Source of the DNA: Magicicada septendecula
Taxonomy: Eukaryota; Arthropoda; Insecta; Hemiptera; Cicadidae
Assembly (NCBI GenBank): GCA_034769895.1
Contig: CM068373.1
Coordinates: 285,977,379 to 286,041,378, forward strand
Length of the DNA stretch: 64,000 bases
Reading direction: 5' to 3'
Of the stretch, positions 1-11,290 are shown piece after piece. The position numbers and the translations under genes are program-made. The notes below the pieces were generated by a model that was not told where the DNA came from, did no database searches, and was given only the letters and a program-made list of their open reading frames with translations. The number at the start of each line of letters is the position of its first letter. The stretch's first letter is position 1.

Positions 1-1739
1 GCAACCACATTTTGAGTTCCCCTAATGTGTTGCACCTTGAACTTAAAGGATGAGATTTTAACCACCCATCTACCAATTTTACCCAGTTGCCGGGGGTGAG
101 CAAGAAGCCAAGAGAGAGCCTGATTGTCGGTCTCGAGCAGGAACTCAGCGTGTTCCAGAAAACGCCTGAACTTATCTAGAGCGTATACCACTGCCAAACA
201 CTCTAGCTCATATACTGAAGACTTTCTTTCTTGCTGGGTCAGGGTTCGGGAAATAAATGCCACCGGCTGCCTAGCACCATCAACGACTTGGGACAGAACC
301 GCCCCGAGCGCCACCGAACTCGCGTCCGTCTGTAAAATAAACGGTTGAGAAAAATCCGGCATCCTCAGTACCGGCGGGGAAATAATAGCTTCCTTCAATG
401 TTTCAAACGCCTTTTGCTGGCTTTCGCCCCACACAAACTTGACCCCCTTCTTTCTTAATTCATTTAGGGGTGCAGCAATCTCCGCTGCATTGGGGATAAA
501 CCGCCGATAAAAGTTAACCATCCCCACAAACCGGGCGATGCCTTTGGCATCCCTTGGCGGGGGAAAATCCCGGATACCCTGGGTCCTTTCAGGGTCCACT
601 GTAACGCCTTGGTGCGACACCCGATGCCCCAGAAAAGAGATGCTCTCCTGGGCGATTCGCACTTTCTCCGGATTGACCGTAAGGCCCGCGCTTCTCAACC
701 TACTCATCACCTCCCTGAGATGGCACAGATGTTCATCATAGGTTTTGCTGTAGACCAGCAAGTCATCTAGATAGTTGAAAATAAACTTAAATTTCACATC
801 TTGAAACACTAGGTCAAGCAGACGCGCCCGCCCACCGCCAGACCCATGGGAACCCGCGTATACTGATATAAATTCCACGGGACACAAAACGCCGTGTACG
901 GTCTACTTTCCTTGGCTAAGGGTATCTGGTGATATACCGCGTTGAGATCAATCACGGTGAAGTACTTGGCCTCACTAAACCAATCAAAAGCTGAGTGGAG
1001 ATCCGGAAGGGGAACCGAATCCACCTCAATATTAGCATTTAACTTCCGGTAATCGATTACCATACGGTGCTTACCCCCAGGCTTGGGTACCAGGAACGCT
1101 GGATTGGCATAGCTGGAATTGGAAGGTTCAATTACCCCTTGCTCTAAAAGCTCTTGAACCTTCTCCCTCAGAACGGCCATTTTCGGAGGGGCGAACTTAT
1201 ATGGGTGCGACCTCACTATCTTAGTGTCTGTTAAACGAATCTTATATTCTAATAAATGTGTGAGTCCCAACTTGGGAGTTAAGACAGAGGGAAATTCCTC
1301 ACACAACCGGTCTAAAGCTCTCTGCTGGGCGGGAGTGAGATGATCTCGTGCAGAATCGGGACAAGCAACCTCTTGGATACCTCCCTTAGCTCCCTGGTAT
1401 CCAAGAAATGGAATAACAACACCCCGATTAAATTTAAAATAGCACTGGTGCCCATGGATGTCCAACACGAGACCACTTTTAGCGATGAAATCGGCACCCA
1501 CAATACAGTCAACTCCCAGAGCCGGAGAAACCAGAAAAGGCCACACCCAAGAAAAGCCATCAATCTTGAACTTGAAGGAAACCACCCGGGAGATGGGCAG
1601 AATTTCCCTAGAAGCAGTCCAGCATACCACAGACGACCGACTCGACCCTTTTATTAAGCCCTGTTTTTCAAGGTCCGTGCATACTCGAGATGAGATGATA
1701 GATCGGGCTGACCCGGAGTCAACTAGCGCTCTGAGTTAA
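1..1739 (-). pseudogene. pol region (protease, reverse transcriptase, RNase H) of the Gypsy element
   Basis: The protease part ends in a typical retropepsin-like stretch (VDCIVGADFIAKSG). The reverse transcriptase follows with FLVPKPGGKHRMVIDYRKLN and FTVIDLNAVYHQIPL, the diagnostic Ty3/Gypsy fingers and palm motifs. Minus-strand reading continues towards base 1 with the rest of the polymerase and RNase H, and is cut by the window edge. The region is a broken fossil. Plus-strand open frames here are shadows. Confidence 0.8.
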
Positions 1740-1919
1740 CCCTTCTTTACCTCGAGCGACAGGAAGGGGCATACAGAAGCCTTTTGCGGGACGGTAGTAA
1801 GGACCTTGATATTAGAAGAGTCTGGACCTATCCTCCGCCTGGAGGCACTGGAATTCTGAAAAGTCTTGCAACCAGGGGAAGACAACCTCCGATTTGTCCG
1901 ATTTGTTTCCCCTGATAAT

Positions 1920-3166
1920 TTAGTTTTTTGGATACCGGACCCTCGGGGGAAGCGCCGGACGCATACCACCCTCCGGACAATCGCGGGCAACATGCCCCTG
2001 TCTACGACAGCGAAAGCACACAACACCTCTCACTTGTCCGCTTCGATCACCATTATTTCTCTCTGGCCGCGGTTGGGACTGAACGACCCGTCGTTCTACC
2101 ACTCGGGGTTCGCCAAGACTGGCCCTTACTGGCCCACGGGATTCATCTATCGACTGTATAGCACGAGATAACGCACACAGCTTCTCGAGATCTTCATAAG
2201 TCCGCGGTCGCTCGGCAAAAGTTAAACGCGATCTCTCCTGGGGAGTAACCCCTTCGAAGATCCACTGTACTACTTCATTCTCGGGCAGTCCCAACCCTAA
2301 AATCCGGACCGCATCACGGATGCTCTGTACGAACTTCGCAAAATTCTCCCCGTGTGCTTGTACCCGATAACAATATTTGTCCTGCAGCTGCTTTCGCAAG
2401 AGACCAGGCACGCATGCGTCCAACACCCCCGATGGAAAGACGCCACACTGCCGCCATCTCGTATAGTTCGCGCGACCCGCTCAGCCACAGACCCACGACA
2501 ATAGGGATACACGAGTTCAAGTAGAGTGCCGTCCGACATCCCCGGGAAGTCGGACAGCTGAAACAAAATCCGAAAAAAGATCATCAACTGGTCCACGTCC
2601 AGTCCGTCTACAACCGGAAGCTCCTGCATAATTGAGGACAGGGGGTTATGTAAGTTATTATAAGAGACGCGCGATCCTCCCGGAAGCGTCGGCAATGGAG
2701 CCGCAGGGTTTGACGTCTGCGCGATGTCCATTTCAGGAGGCTGGGGAGAGCTCACGGAAAGCGGAGACTTCACGGGCTCGAAGTTCCGCAATGCTTTAGC
2801 CACCTGTTCCGCAATCAGCTTCAGCGTGGCGCTGACTTCAGCGATTGTAGTTTGTGCGGACAAGTTCTCCAGTCTATGTTGCAGGTGTTCCGCTCGCTGA
2901 CGCACTCTCTGTCTTGCCCTAAGGCTGGAAGGGGCCGAATCCAAATCCTCCATCACCTCCCGCAACTCTCCCCACTTCTCCTGGCACAACTCGAGCTCGG
3001 CCGTCACATCAGTGACCTTTACAAGCGACGTCGTCCCTCCGGACGCGAGGGCGTCTCTTAACTGCTTCCTCAAAGAAGCAACATCCCCTTGGGGCCTCCC
3101 ACCCCGGGACTTAATCTCGAACTCCAACTCGTGCTTAAGAAATAAATCAGGATTTATCACGCTCAT
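1920..3166 (-). pseudogene. gag region of the Gypsy element
   Basis: The reading begins at an ATG at 3166, after a roughly 630 bp leader that follows the primer site. The N-terminal half is helical and charged. Its start suggests a SAP-like stretch (KSRGGRPQGDVASLRKQLRD), by eye only. A capsid-like region follows, then one CCHC zinc knuckle (CFRCRRQGHVARDCP) near the C-terminus at about 1985-2030. This is the packaging protein gene of the fossil element. It is broken. Confidence 0.75.
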
Positions 3167-3795
3167 GCCGCCAATGCTCTAAACACTTATCCTAGAAACC
3201 ACAAACAACATCAAAACGAAAATCACTAAACCAGGAAAACCTTGAGTACTGTTCTTCCATCAAGAAGACCCCCGGGTTCTCTAGCGCTGCGGAAACCTGG
3301 CCTATTCTGAACCATTCACATCCACGACGGAAGGAGACAAGAGACAAGCAACAATACTAAACACACATAACATCAAACCGCAACTCGACACACATGCCGT
3401 ACCAACACATAAATCACAACAACCAACTAACAATCAACTAAAGGTCCTAATTCGGGAATGAAAAATACTTAGACATCAACCGGACACAAGTCGGTTCCGG
3501 TACCGATTTCCGATCGGGCCATACCGCATCCCGTCAATATAACACGCTAAACTCCGACCCCGGATCAACATTCCATCCTCCAGGCCACGCTTAAGACTCC
3601 CCGGCCGTACAAGCTATCAAACAATTTTTTAAACACCATTAACCGCCTCAGTGGTGCGACCCGACTCACAAATTAAACAACTTATAACTAGCCTACACGG
3701 GCCTATATCAACTATGTCACAACAATCACATTAATATTTCCGAGTCTGCAAGCCCCGTCACACACCAGGACCCAAGGGTTCAAGCCTAGAATGAA

Positions 3796-3813
3796 CCACG
3801 CTCTGAGCTACCA
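3796..3813 (-). promoter_or_regulatory. Primer-binding site (tRNA primer) of the Gypsy element
   Basis: The minus strand reads TGGTAGCTCAGAGCGTGG starting two bases after the LTR end. A site beginning TGG pairs with the CCA end of a tRNA, and this position is typical for reverse-transcription priming in Ty3/Gypsy elements. Which tRNA is used was not determined. Confidence 0.6.
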
Positions 3814-3815
3814 TT

Positions 3816-5938
3816 TGTAACCCCTCTTTCCTTTCAGACGTATTTTTTTTAATATAAAACAACTTATTTTATTTTAATATATTTTTTTTGAAAGAGAAGT
3901 CACAAGTTAATTAGGACTAGGCAGAAGCCTAGGGAAGCAAAAATCATGCCAGGTCCAGTATGACGGGACTTGCAATGAAACTCAGCTATACAATAACAGT
4001 AACAAGTTTATTGTTTGCAAGGTATTCATAGATGTAAACCATTTCTATGACACAATATAACAACAGGTGTACAGCCTAACAAATGTGTGTAAATTCAATG
4101 AACATATACATATATATATATAGAAATATAATAACATCACAAGTGTGTATAATTCAGTAACCATCTATATACATATAATGGCATAACAAATGTGTGTAAA
4201 TTCAATGAACATATATTCATATATAGAAATATAATAACCCACAAGTGTGTAGAGAAATTCAGTAAATCCATGCACATACATACATATATATATATATAAA
4301 TGTAAAATTCTCACTCCCCATCCGGTGGCTAGCTAGACACGGACCAACATAATACACACAGAAACATGAGGCACACAAACTCACAATTACATTAATTCTA
4401 ACACAAATGCCCCTGGAATGCACCCACCTACCAGGTAGAGTAACTACAATCTTATAACCCAGCAGTGATAAAATATCCGCCCATCGGCAACCCGTTCAGT
4501 AGAATTACATAAAAGCCAAAACCCCAGGAAGGATGATAATAATTCATGACGCCTAAATAAAACCGGACCGTCCCTTTGTCTAGCATTCCATTGATCAATG
4601 ACCCATCATGAGCGTGTGAACCTTAAGTTCCTTTCACATCATTAAGTAAAAATTGACAGAACTACATCACCCACTTTCAAACAGTGTTTGTAGAATTCTA
4701 AACAGTTATTTGACATCACAAAATTCCGAAAGGAATTAATATCCTTATTTACCTTAATAAACAGAAATTTATTGCTTGACGCTTTACAATTTCAGAAAAT
4801 TTTGACAAAATATGATTTACCCAAAAAAGAAAATGATGAATACATGTTTTATAATCAAAAATTAAACAGCAAATACTGCAAGTGGGAAGTCAACCCATAT
4901 GTGTTTGCCAGTTAAGAAAACAATCAGTTTAGCCCTTGTGCAAGGGACAAAATCAGCTAAAATATTTCAAAAAAAAAAATAGTAAATTATTTCTATTAGC
5001 CCCGAATGACAATATAAAATAATTAAAAGAAAAAAGAATACAATAAGGTGGTTGTGCTCTAGCATCTGTGGGAGCGCGCGCGCATGTAGTTGACAAAATT
5101 TGACCGGCCTCCAACCTGTCGGAGGTTGCACCAGCATGTGTCAGAGAAAAACTAAGTCCCCTTTTGTAACCCCAGAAAACATCCCCCCAAAAAAACCCAG
5201 AAAACCCCCCAGCCCTTAAATGTAAAACCCATAGTCAAATTAAAATTTAAACACAGCTGTTCCAGCCGGAACAGAGCTACTGAGCAATAATTAAATTTTG
5301 TAAAGAGTAAAATGAGAATGAGAAGCAACTGTAAAATGGTACAAGAGTAAAATATCTCTGGCACGCTCCCCCAGTGCAGCACCCACTTACATGCAGTGCA
5401 CTTAGTGTTATGTACGTGAGTTATAAAAGTGTTCTTGAATTTAAACTACAGTGTACAGAGTCATGATCACAGCTCAACTTCCCGGTAGACAGTCTGGACA
5501 CGCGGTCCCATGGCTTCAAGGCTATTTACAGTAAACGGGCACACTGCCGGCCCGGCCCCAAAAAATGAAATAAATGCATGAATATCACCTTATAAGTGCT
5601 GGCGAGTGCAACATAGAAAATCAGTCTCCATCTCCCTCTTCGTATAAGATCTTGTTCATGGTTCACAGCTTAGGCAGGTGTACAGCCATCAGCAAGCCAG
5701 GAATCCGGCTTAGTTCGAGAACCCGGGAGTCCTTTATTCTTTAGCCAGCCATAAGAAACAGAAACTGCGTCGTAAGGTTCGGAGAGGGAGATGGATAATT
5801 CTCTGAGCCAGGCGAAGCGCAGACTGCTGCCGTGGCCGACAAGGTCAGTCGTCCCCAAGTCCGAGCTGCGCACGCAACCGTCCTTTTATCTCATAATACA
5901 AGGGTCGCCTAGCAAACTCTCGTGTGCATTATATTACA
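3816..5938 (-). repeat. 5' LTR of the Gypsy element
   Basis: On the minus strand the LTR ends in GGGGTTACA at 3816, two bases before a primer-binding site. Near its start it has a TATA-like ATAAAAGG (about 5882-5889), and near its end a CAATAAA polyadenylation signal (around 4010). The segment around 3895-4015 (polyadenylation signal, then a paired TAGGC..GCCTA-type stretch) is clearly similar to the end of the LTR at 37281-37410, so the two elements are related families. The inner boundary is well supported. The outer boundary (5938) is inference. Low-complexity TA runs lie at 4100-4300. Confidence 0.55.
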
Positions 5939-6346
5939 AAAAAAAACCTTAACTAAACTCTACGAGAAGTTTTACTTCACACCGGCACAGAAGTAAACTT
6001 AGTGCTGGTACATTGTCGACTGGTGACCTAAGACTGGAAAGGAAACCGCCAACCAGTTAACTGAGAAGGCGGGGGAGTATAACTTTTATTTGATTGGTGC
6101 ACTGCCGCTGGTACCGATTCGAGCAACATATGTTGCCCGTTTCAAGTCCAGTCAGCAGACGCCCTGAGGGTGTCGGTCGCTCCCCGCGAGGCGGAGAGCC
6201 TCCGTGCCAATGACTGATGAGAGCGACAAGCAGCCGGCTCAGCATGCTAGGAGGTGGACAGGAAGGAGAGAAGGACAGTTTAGGTGAAATACTCTGGTCT
6301 AGGACTCATGATTACTTTGTTTTTGTTTAATTTAAAGAGGATGGCG

Positions 6347-9051
6347 TTATGGCGGGTCATCAAGAAGCGCCCGAGGGCGTTTGACCCGAATGGGCGGTGG
6401 TGGTTCTGATGCACTGATGGTTCGTAGGTACGGGAAGGTGGAGGTCGAGGCTTTAGTAAAGAGAGTTAGAGCCAGCGACCGGACAAAGGAAGTCAAAGTA
6501 GGAACACGGAGACCCCTGCGAATCACGTCGTTCCTTACAAACCAAGGGGACCCCGTCAAGGATCGGAGTGTTCGGGACTGGAAAGCTTCCAGCCTACATC
6601 TGTTGGTGGTGGATAAAAGAGACCACCAGGCGGGTGCCGCATAGGTCAATACAGACCTGAGAAATAGGAGATAGATTGTAAGTTTCGTGCGCATGGCCAG
6701 GCGGCTGCGACACGAGAGGAAAGGAGATAATTTGGCTCGGACGCCGCGAGCCTTGGCAAGGGTTTCCGTCACGTGGGCGTTGAAGCAAAGGCGACGATCT
6801 AGCCGAACGCCTAAATACTTCACCGATTCTTTGTAGGCGATGGGCCTCCCTGCTAGGGAGAAGGGGCTGGCATCGGGAGATGGACTTACGGGTGAAGCAG
6901 ATCGCCTCGGATTTCTCCGTGTTGATCGTCACCCGTCATTTTGGGAAGCCAGTCCGGAAGCTGGTTCAACTGACGCTGCAGCTTTGTACTCGCAAGTCGC
7001 GGGGACAGGGAGCTGCAGTGATACATAGCATCGTCAGCGAACAAAGACAACGTGACTCCGGGCAAGACAGGCAGGTCGTTCGTGTACACAAGGTACAGAA
7101 CGGGGCCGAGGACAGATCCCTGAGGTACGCCGGCGGCGACGGGTCGAACTGTAGAACAGGACCTGTCGACGCTCACCCTGAAGGTTCGGTCGCTGAGATA
7201 CGACCGGAGGAAAAACACTATGGGCGATGGTAGAGGGGAATTGGCAAGTTTGAATAGAAGACCTTCGTGCCAGACTGTATCGAAGGCCTTGCTCACGTCC
7301 AACAGTACGGCAGCCGTAGCCGCTCGCCTGTTGGTGGCGTCTGACAAGTGCGTAACAACGCGGACCAATTGAAGCGTGGTCGAGTGCTCTCTGCGAAACC
7401 CGAACTGTTCGCTGCGGATGAAACCATCTAGCAGCGGCGAGATGCGAGCCAGCAGGAGACGCTCGAACACCTTCGAGATGACTGGCAAGAGAGAGATTGG
7501 TCAATAGCTTTCAGGAAGCATGCGCGGCTTGCGAGGCTTCGGAATCATTACGATGTTGGCTGATTTCCACAGGCGGGGAAAGTACTGAAGCCGGAGACAG
7601 GAGTTAAACAGCTCAAGAACGAGGTCAACGCCTGAGGCCGGGAGATTTTGTAGAGCAGCGGCCCCGATCCGGTCAGGACCGGGGTCGCGACGGCGATTTA
7701 GTCGGCAGATAGATGAAACTAGTTCATCCCTGTCGAACGGGAGGGCTGGGACTTCAGGAGGGCGTGAAAAATGTCCAGATAGGAAGTCACGGACATCTGC
7801 CGAGTGGGCAGGGTCCGAGACGCCTTGGTGAACAGTAAATTGCACCTCCAGGCAGTCGGCGAAGACCTCGGCCTTGCCTTCTGACGCAGATACAACCCCG
7901 TTCGGAGTTTCAAGTGGGTTGCGAGTTCTCTTCTCGCGGGTCAGTCTACTCGCCGCTCTCCAGACGTAGGCGTGGTCGACTTCAAGAGACTCAAGGTATG
8001 AGTCCCATCGATCAGAGTTTACGTCCCGCAGTAGCTGCTGGACGTAAAGAGACTGGGCCTGAAAGCGCCTTTTGACGCCGGGATCACGGGTTCTTTGCCA
8101 TCTGCGGCGGAGATTGCGCCGTAGCCAGATGGCGTGGAGTACTTCCGCAGGTAAGGCCGATTTACGATGATTCACCTCGAGAGCATATGTGTGTCGATCC
8201 ATGACACCTTGGACCAACTCCTGAAGATGAGTGGCTCGGAGATCCAAATCGTCACATGTGACGTTCGGGTCCGCGGGGAGTGATGGTAACCGCCGTGAGA
8301 GCTCATCATGGTAGGAGCGCCAGTTGACTCTCCTAACAATCTGAGCGGGAGTTCGGGGTGAGGCCGACAGCTCACGGGCAGTTATAAAAAGGGGATTGTG
8401 ATTGGATGAGAGATCCGACACTGACGAGACCTGGATGTGATGGGTCACGTCCTTGGCTATGACAATGTCAAGGACGTCCGGTCGATGACCGGAAAAGGGG
8501 AAGTGAGTAGGGTCTTCTGGGCCGATGACTTGAAGTACCGGGTCGTCGGAGACGAACCGATACAGAGATTTTCCGTAGGCGTTCGCTACTCTTCTGTCCC
8601 AGGAGGGATGCTTGGCATTTAAGTCGCCGGCTACAATGGTTGGTAGGGGATAATCGAGGAGAGCGTCCCACTGCTCGGGCGGTGGAGGTAGCCGCAGGCC
8701 GGGCCGGAGATACGCCGTAACTACGCGCAACTCCGATCCGCCAGCGTCTATCGCCACCGCACAACCTTCAACAAGAGATGTATCTAAAGGGGGTAGTGGC
8801 CTGTGGGATATCCGCCTGTGGACTAAGACGGCTGTCCCCCCCCCCCCCGAGGGGCGACAGCCAGGCGGCTGGGAACGATCCTGACGAAAACAGATGTAAG
8901 ATGGCAGGTTGAAGGTATGGTAGCGAGCCAGATGAGTCTCGCAAAGGAGGACGACATCAGCGTCGTACTCCGTTACGAAAGTCATCAGTTCAGATCGTCG
9001 AGGGACTACCCCATGGGCATTCCATGCAACGATCCTAAGACTCCTAGCCAT
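6347..9051 (-). pseudogene. LINE ORF2: AP endonuclease - reverse transcriptase (copy 1)
   Basis: ORF2 would nick target DNA and reverse-transcribe the element RNA. From the ATG at 9051: endonuclease motifs IVAWNAHGV, VVLLCETHL, AYLRPG and VAGDLNAKHPSWD are intact, but the final SDH motif reads LSSNHNPL, so Asp is replaced by Asn. RT motifs follow: LLDVSKAFDTVWH (A), GVPQGSVLGPVLY (B), LFADDA (C), then VTINTEKSEA and KYLGVRLDRR. An in-frame TGA stands at 7501-7503, where PESYRPISLL is expected (CGA to TGA). Two frame changes follow, one near 6930 before VTINTEKSEA and one near 6830 before KYLGV. The last frame ends at 6347. All these lesions are shared with copy 2, so the element was dead before duplication. 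A run of 13 G (plus-strand C) lies in the coding part at 8836-8848. Confidence 0.9.
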
Positions 9052-10632
9052 TCAAAGGAAGAAGAGGAAAGAGGGTAGACAGTGATTGAAACACCAGGGC
9101 GAGAACCGTGGTTGTATCTGGAGCAGACCTGATGTTATTTACCAAAGTTTCAGCCCAGGCAGTCAGGGGGTCCACCGAGGCCCGGGAAGATTCCCGAGAT
9201 TCCGGAAGACGGACCTGGCTGGCCTCAGCCGGTGTTGCAGATGGCGCAGGGCTCGGGGACGGATGTGAGGTCTGCTCAGTTGGGAGCTTAGGTTGATGGC
9301 TGGGGGCGGGCGGGGCCCGCTGAGGTTTTACAGGCAAGGCCTGTGGAACTTGTCGCTGACGGCGACGAGTGCGCTTCGGTTTAGAGCTCTGAGGAGCGGA
9401 AGGCGGGACTGATGTAGCGGCCAGAGCCGCGTATGAAGGACCGGGCGCTCCGGCAGGCGCCGGGACAGAAAGGACTGCAGGCGGCGCCGAAACGACGACT
9501 GCAGGCGGAATTGGGGCCCTGGGAGCAGCCGGAACTGCTGCCGGGGCCTGAGATGATGCTCCGGAGAGAGGTGGGAAGGCCTCTCTGCGGTTAGGGAGTG
9601 GACCTACAACACGGCCTGCCTGCGCGCCAGGGCGAGCAGGCAGGCCGCTGCAGCTTCATGGCTGATATGAATTCCTTACATCCTCTATAACCTAGCCGGA
9701 TGGTCCCCGCCGCAGTTGCAGCAAATGGCCGTGAACCCCGTCTTGGGCTTATCACACCCACGATGAGGCTCAGTACACCGCACGCAACGCGGAGGGTGGT
9801 TACAGAATAAGCTGGAGTGGCCAAACCTCTGACAGTTAAAACACTGCTAGGGGCCTGGCTGCGGGTCAAAAGTACGAACTTGCACCCGAAGGTGCAGGAA
9901 GTTTTGGAGGCCATAGACCTCCTCGAACTGGCCTACTTTGAGTAGTTTCACAAGAAAACTATTCACAGGACGGCGATCTTCCCCCTTGCCAGCATGCAGT
10001 ACACTTACCGCCGTCGGCGAATAGCCTAAAGCGACAAGCTCCTGCCTGATGGTATTGGGGGCGGTCCAGGAAGGAAGTCCAGAAAGAACTACTTTAATTT
10101 CGCGCTCTGAAGGTAGCGCGAAAGAATGAAAGGAGATCTTCCGATCGGTGAGAAACTGTTGGACCGATAGGAAGTCCGGGACTCTTTTGGCCGCAATTCG
10201 AAGCGAGGCGCCTTGGCACCTGGCCTCGAGTTTGGCCGAAGGAAGCAGAGTCTGCAGGGAACGGAGAATTTCCCTGTAATTAAGATTGTCGGGAATAACA
10301 ATCGGAGGAATTTTTGGTTTGGGGACAGATTTGGAGTTTGGCTGAGTAGGTTGGCTGGCGCTGTTAACAGGACTGGATACCCGATGCGTAGGAGCGGCCG
10401 GTGGCGGGCTGGCGACTAATTTTCGCTTGCGTTTGGCAGACTTGCCCTCCACAAGCGAAAATTCACCGTCCCCCGTCCCCACACTACACATCGACGCACA
10501 ATCATCACTTTCACTTTCACTTTCACTTATTGTATGGGAAGGTAGCGGGGTAGATTGAGGACCGGTACCGCAGGTTTCCATTAAGGTTACCAGTGGTGCC
10601 GGTAAAGGAACGGGCGTTGCGTTCGACGCCAT
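9044..10632 (-). pseudogene. LINE ORF1: nucleic-acid-binding gag-like protein (copy 1)
   Basis: Starts at ATG 10632 (MASNATPVPLPAPL). A Ser/Glu-rich and Pro-rich N-terminus is followed by a PRE_C2HC-like domain (about residues 110-255, including VVLSGLPSWTAPNTIRQEL). The zinc knuckles follow in the same frame (QCFNCQRFGHSSLFC, CVRCTEPHRGC and CCNCGGDH), but an in-frame TAG near 9847 separates them from the domain. One extra base after GDHPA shifts the frame into YRGCKEFISAMK, and a Pro/Ala-rich C-terminal linker follows. ORF1 ends at 9044, overlapping the ORF2 start by 8 bases (ATGGCTAG). Both the TAG and the frame change are also in copy 2. Jockey-family ORF1 proteins bind RNA and localise the RNP. 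Confidence 0.85.
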
Positions 10633-10942
10633 CTCGGGATTAACCGAAATGAACGTCGAAGACGCAAAAAGGGCTAGGAAAGAGTGACTTTCACCAGCAC
10701 TGAATGACTATACTGACAGACAAAGAACACGAACACCAGACGCGCACTGCCACGAATCACAAAAACACTCGCAAACGACACAATACACTTCTGAAATTGT
10801 AGCACACTGATGTTGAAGAACGATGATGATGATGATGAAGAAAACAGATTGAAAAAGATATTATTAACGGTTAAAAACCACAATCGCAAATGCGAATATG
10901 AGTAACACAGCCTACCCGGGCAACAGCTCTAGGTAGACTCCT
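10633..10942 (-). other. LINE 5' UTR (copy 1)
   Basis: A non-coding leader of about 310 bp between the insertion point and the ORF1 start. It contains a short ATC/GAT microsatellite at about 10825-10841. Jockey-type elements usually carry an internal RNA polymerase II promoter here, but no specific promoter motif is claimed. Confidence 0.6.
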
Positions 10943-11120
10943 GTGAAAATCGAGTGCGAAAACGTCAGGTGGTATACGTTAGTGACCACAGTACCGTGGT
11001 AAAGGCTGAAGCAATAAGTAGAAAGAAGTAGTTTCTATGGTAATATTTCATTTCGAATATGATTTTAAATATAAATCTTAGAACATGGAAGTCATGTATG
11101 GTTCTCCATACCGATATTTT
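10943..11120 (+). repeat. Block C (terminal part)
   Basis: Begins at GTGAAAATCGAGT, the LINE target-site sequence, and runs through the GTACCGTGG variant of the block's hairpin to the terminal hairpin GTATGGTTCTCCATAC, ending in CGATATTT. It matches 29191-29368 and the C blocks at 15800-16165, 36021-36400, 40369-40730, 41920-42230, 43595-43910, 46375-46680, 48000-48349 and 52330-52698. Short open frames read on the minus strand here are repeat-derived. Confidence 0.85.
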
Positions 11121-11290
11121 ACTTCCATATTCCTTAAGGAAATGGAAGTATGGTGATGGCAAAAAAAAATCGTGTTCGAGATTATTGCAGATTCTGATTG
11201 TACTACACTCAAAACATGAAAAAAAGTCGTTTTTTGAAAAGTGTGTGTGTGTGTCTGTCTGTCTGTCTGTCTGTCTGTAGATTTTTTTCT
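11121..11290 (+). repeat. Block A: palindrome plus CTGT/GT microsatellite
   Basis: Opens with a near-perfect palindrome centred on TTCCTTAAGGAA with arms ACTTCCAT/ATGGAAGT. About 90 bp of conserved sequence follow (ATCGTGTTCGAGATTATTGC, then ACACTCAAAACATG), then (GT)n(CTGT)n and TAGATTTTTTTCTATGG, which leads straight into the satellite monomer. The same block recurs at least 14 times in the window. Confidence 0.85.

Larger units (their letters stand above)
1..5938 (-). mobile_element. Broken Ty3/Gypsy LTR retrotransposon, cut by the window edge
   Basis: The minus strand reads LTR, primer-binding site, untranslated leader, gag, protease, reverse transcriptase and RNase H, in the usual Ty3/Gypsy order. 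The far end, including integrase and the second LTR, lies beyond base 1, so total length and target duplication cannot be seen. The copy is broken, with at least a few breaks in the coding part, and is best treated as a fossil of moderate age. The outer LTR limit at 5938 is inferred from a TG...CA reading (TGTAA at one end, TTACA at the other) and from a length close to the 2.05 kb LTRs of the related element at 37281-39337. Confidence 0.85.
5988..10942 (-). mobile_element. Jockey-type LINE, copy 1
   Basis: A non-LTR retrotransposon on the minus strand with a 5' UTR (10633-10942), ORF1 (9044-10632), ORF2 (6347-9051) and a 3' UTR (5988-6346). The 5' end is fixed at 10942, because from 10943 on the sequence is repeat block C, and the same junction is present in copy 2 at 29190/29191. 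The 3' end is missing about 85 bp relative to copy 2; homology stops at 5988, close to the LTR element. Copy 2 at 25003-29190 is about 99% identical by eye. Clade assignment rests on the ORF1 PRE_C2HC-like domain plus zinc knuckles and on an ORF2 with an AP endonuclease and RT. Confidence 0.9.

Noticed and set aside
3790-3830. A host tRNA gene suggested by the tRNA-like TAGCTCAGAGCGTGG
   Set aside because: No full cloverleaf can be drawn. The position two bases after the LTR end fits a retroelement primer-binding site.
6381-7233. Plus-strand open frames inside the LINE (also 25477-26329, 8437-8622, 9086-9296)
   Set aside because: Shadows of the GC-rich minus-strand ORF1/ORF2, which carry the clear endonuclease, RT and zinc-knuckle motifs.
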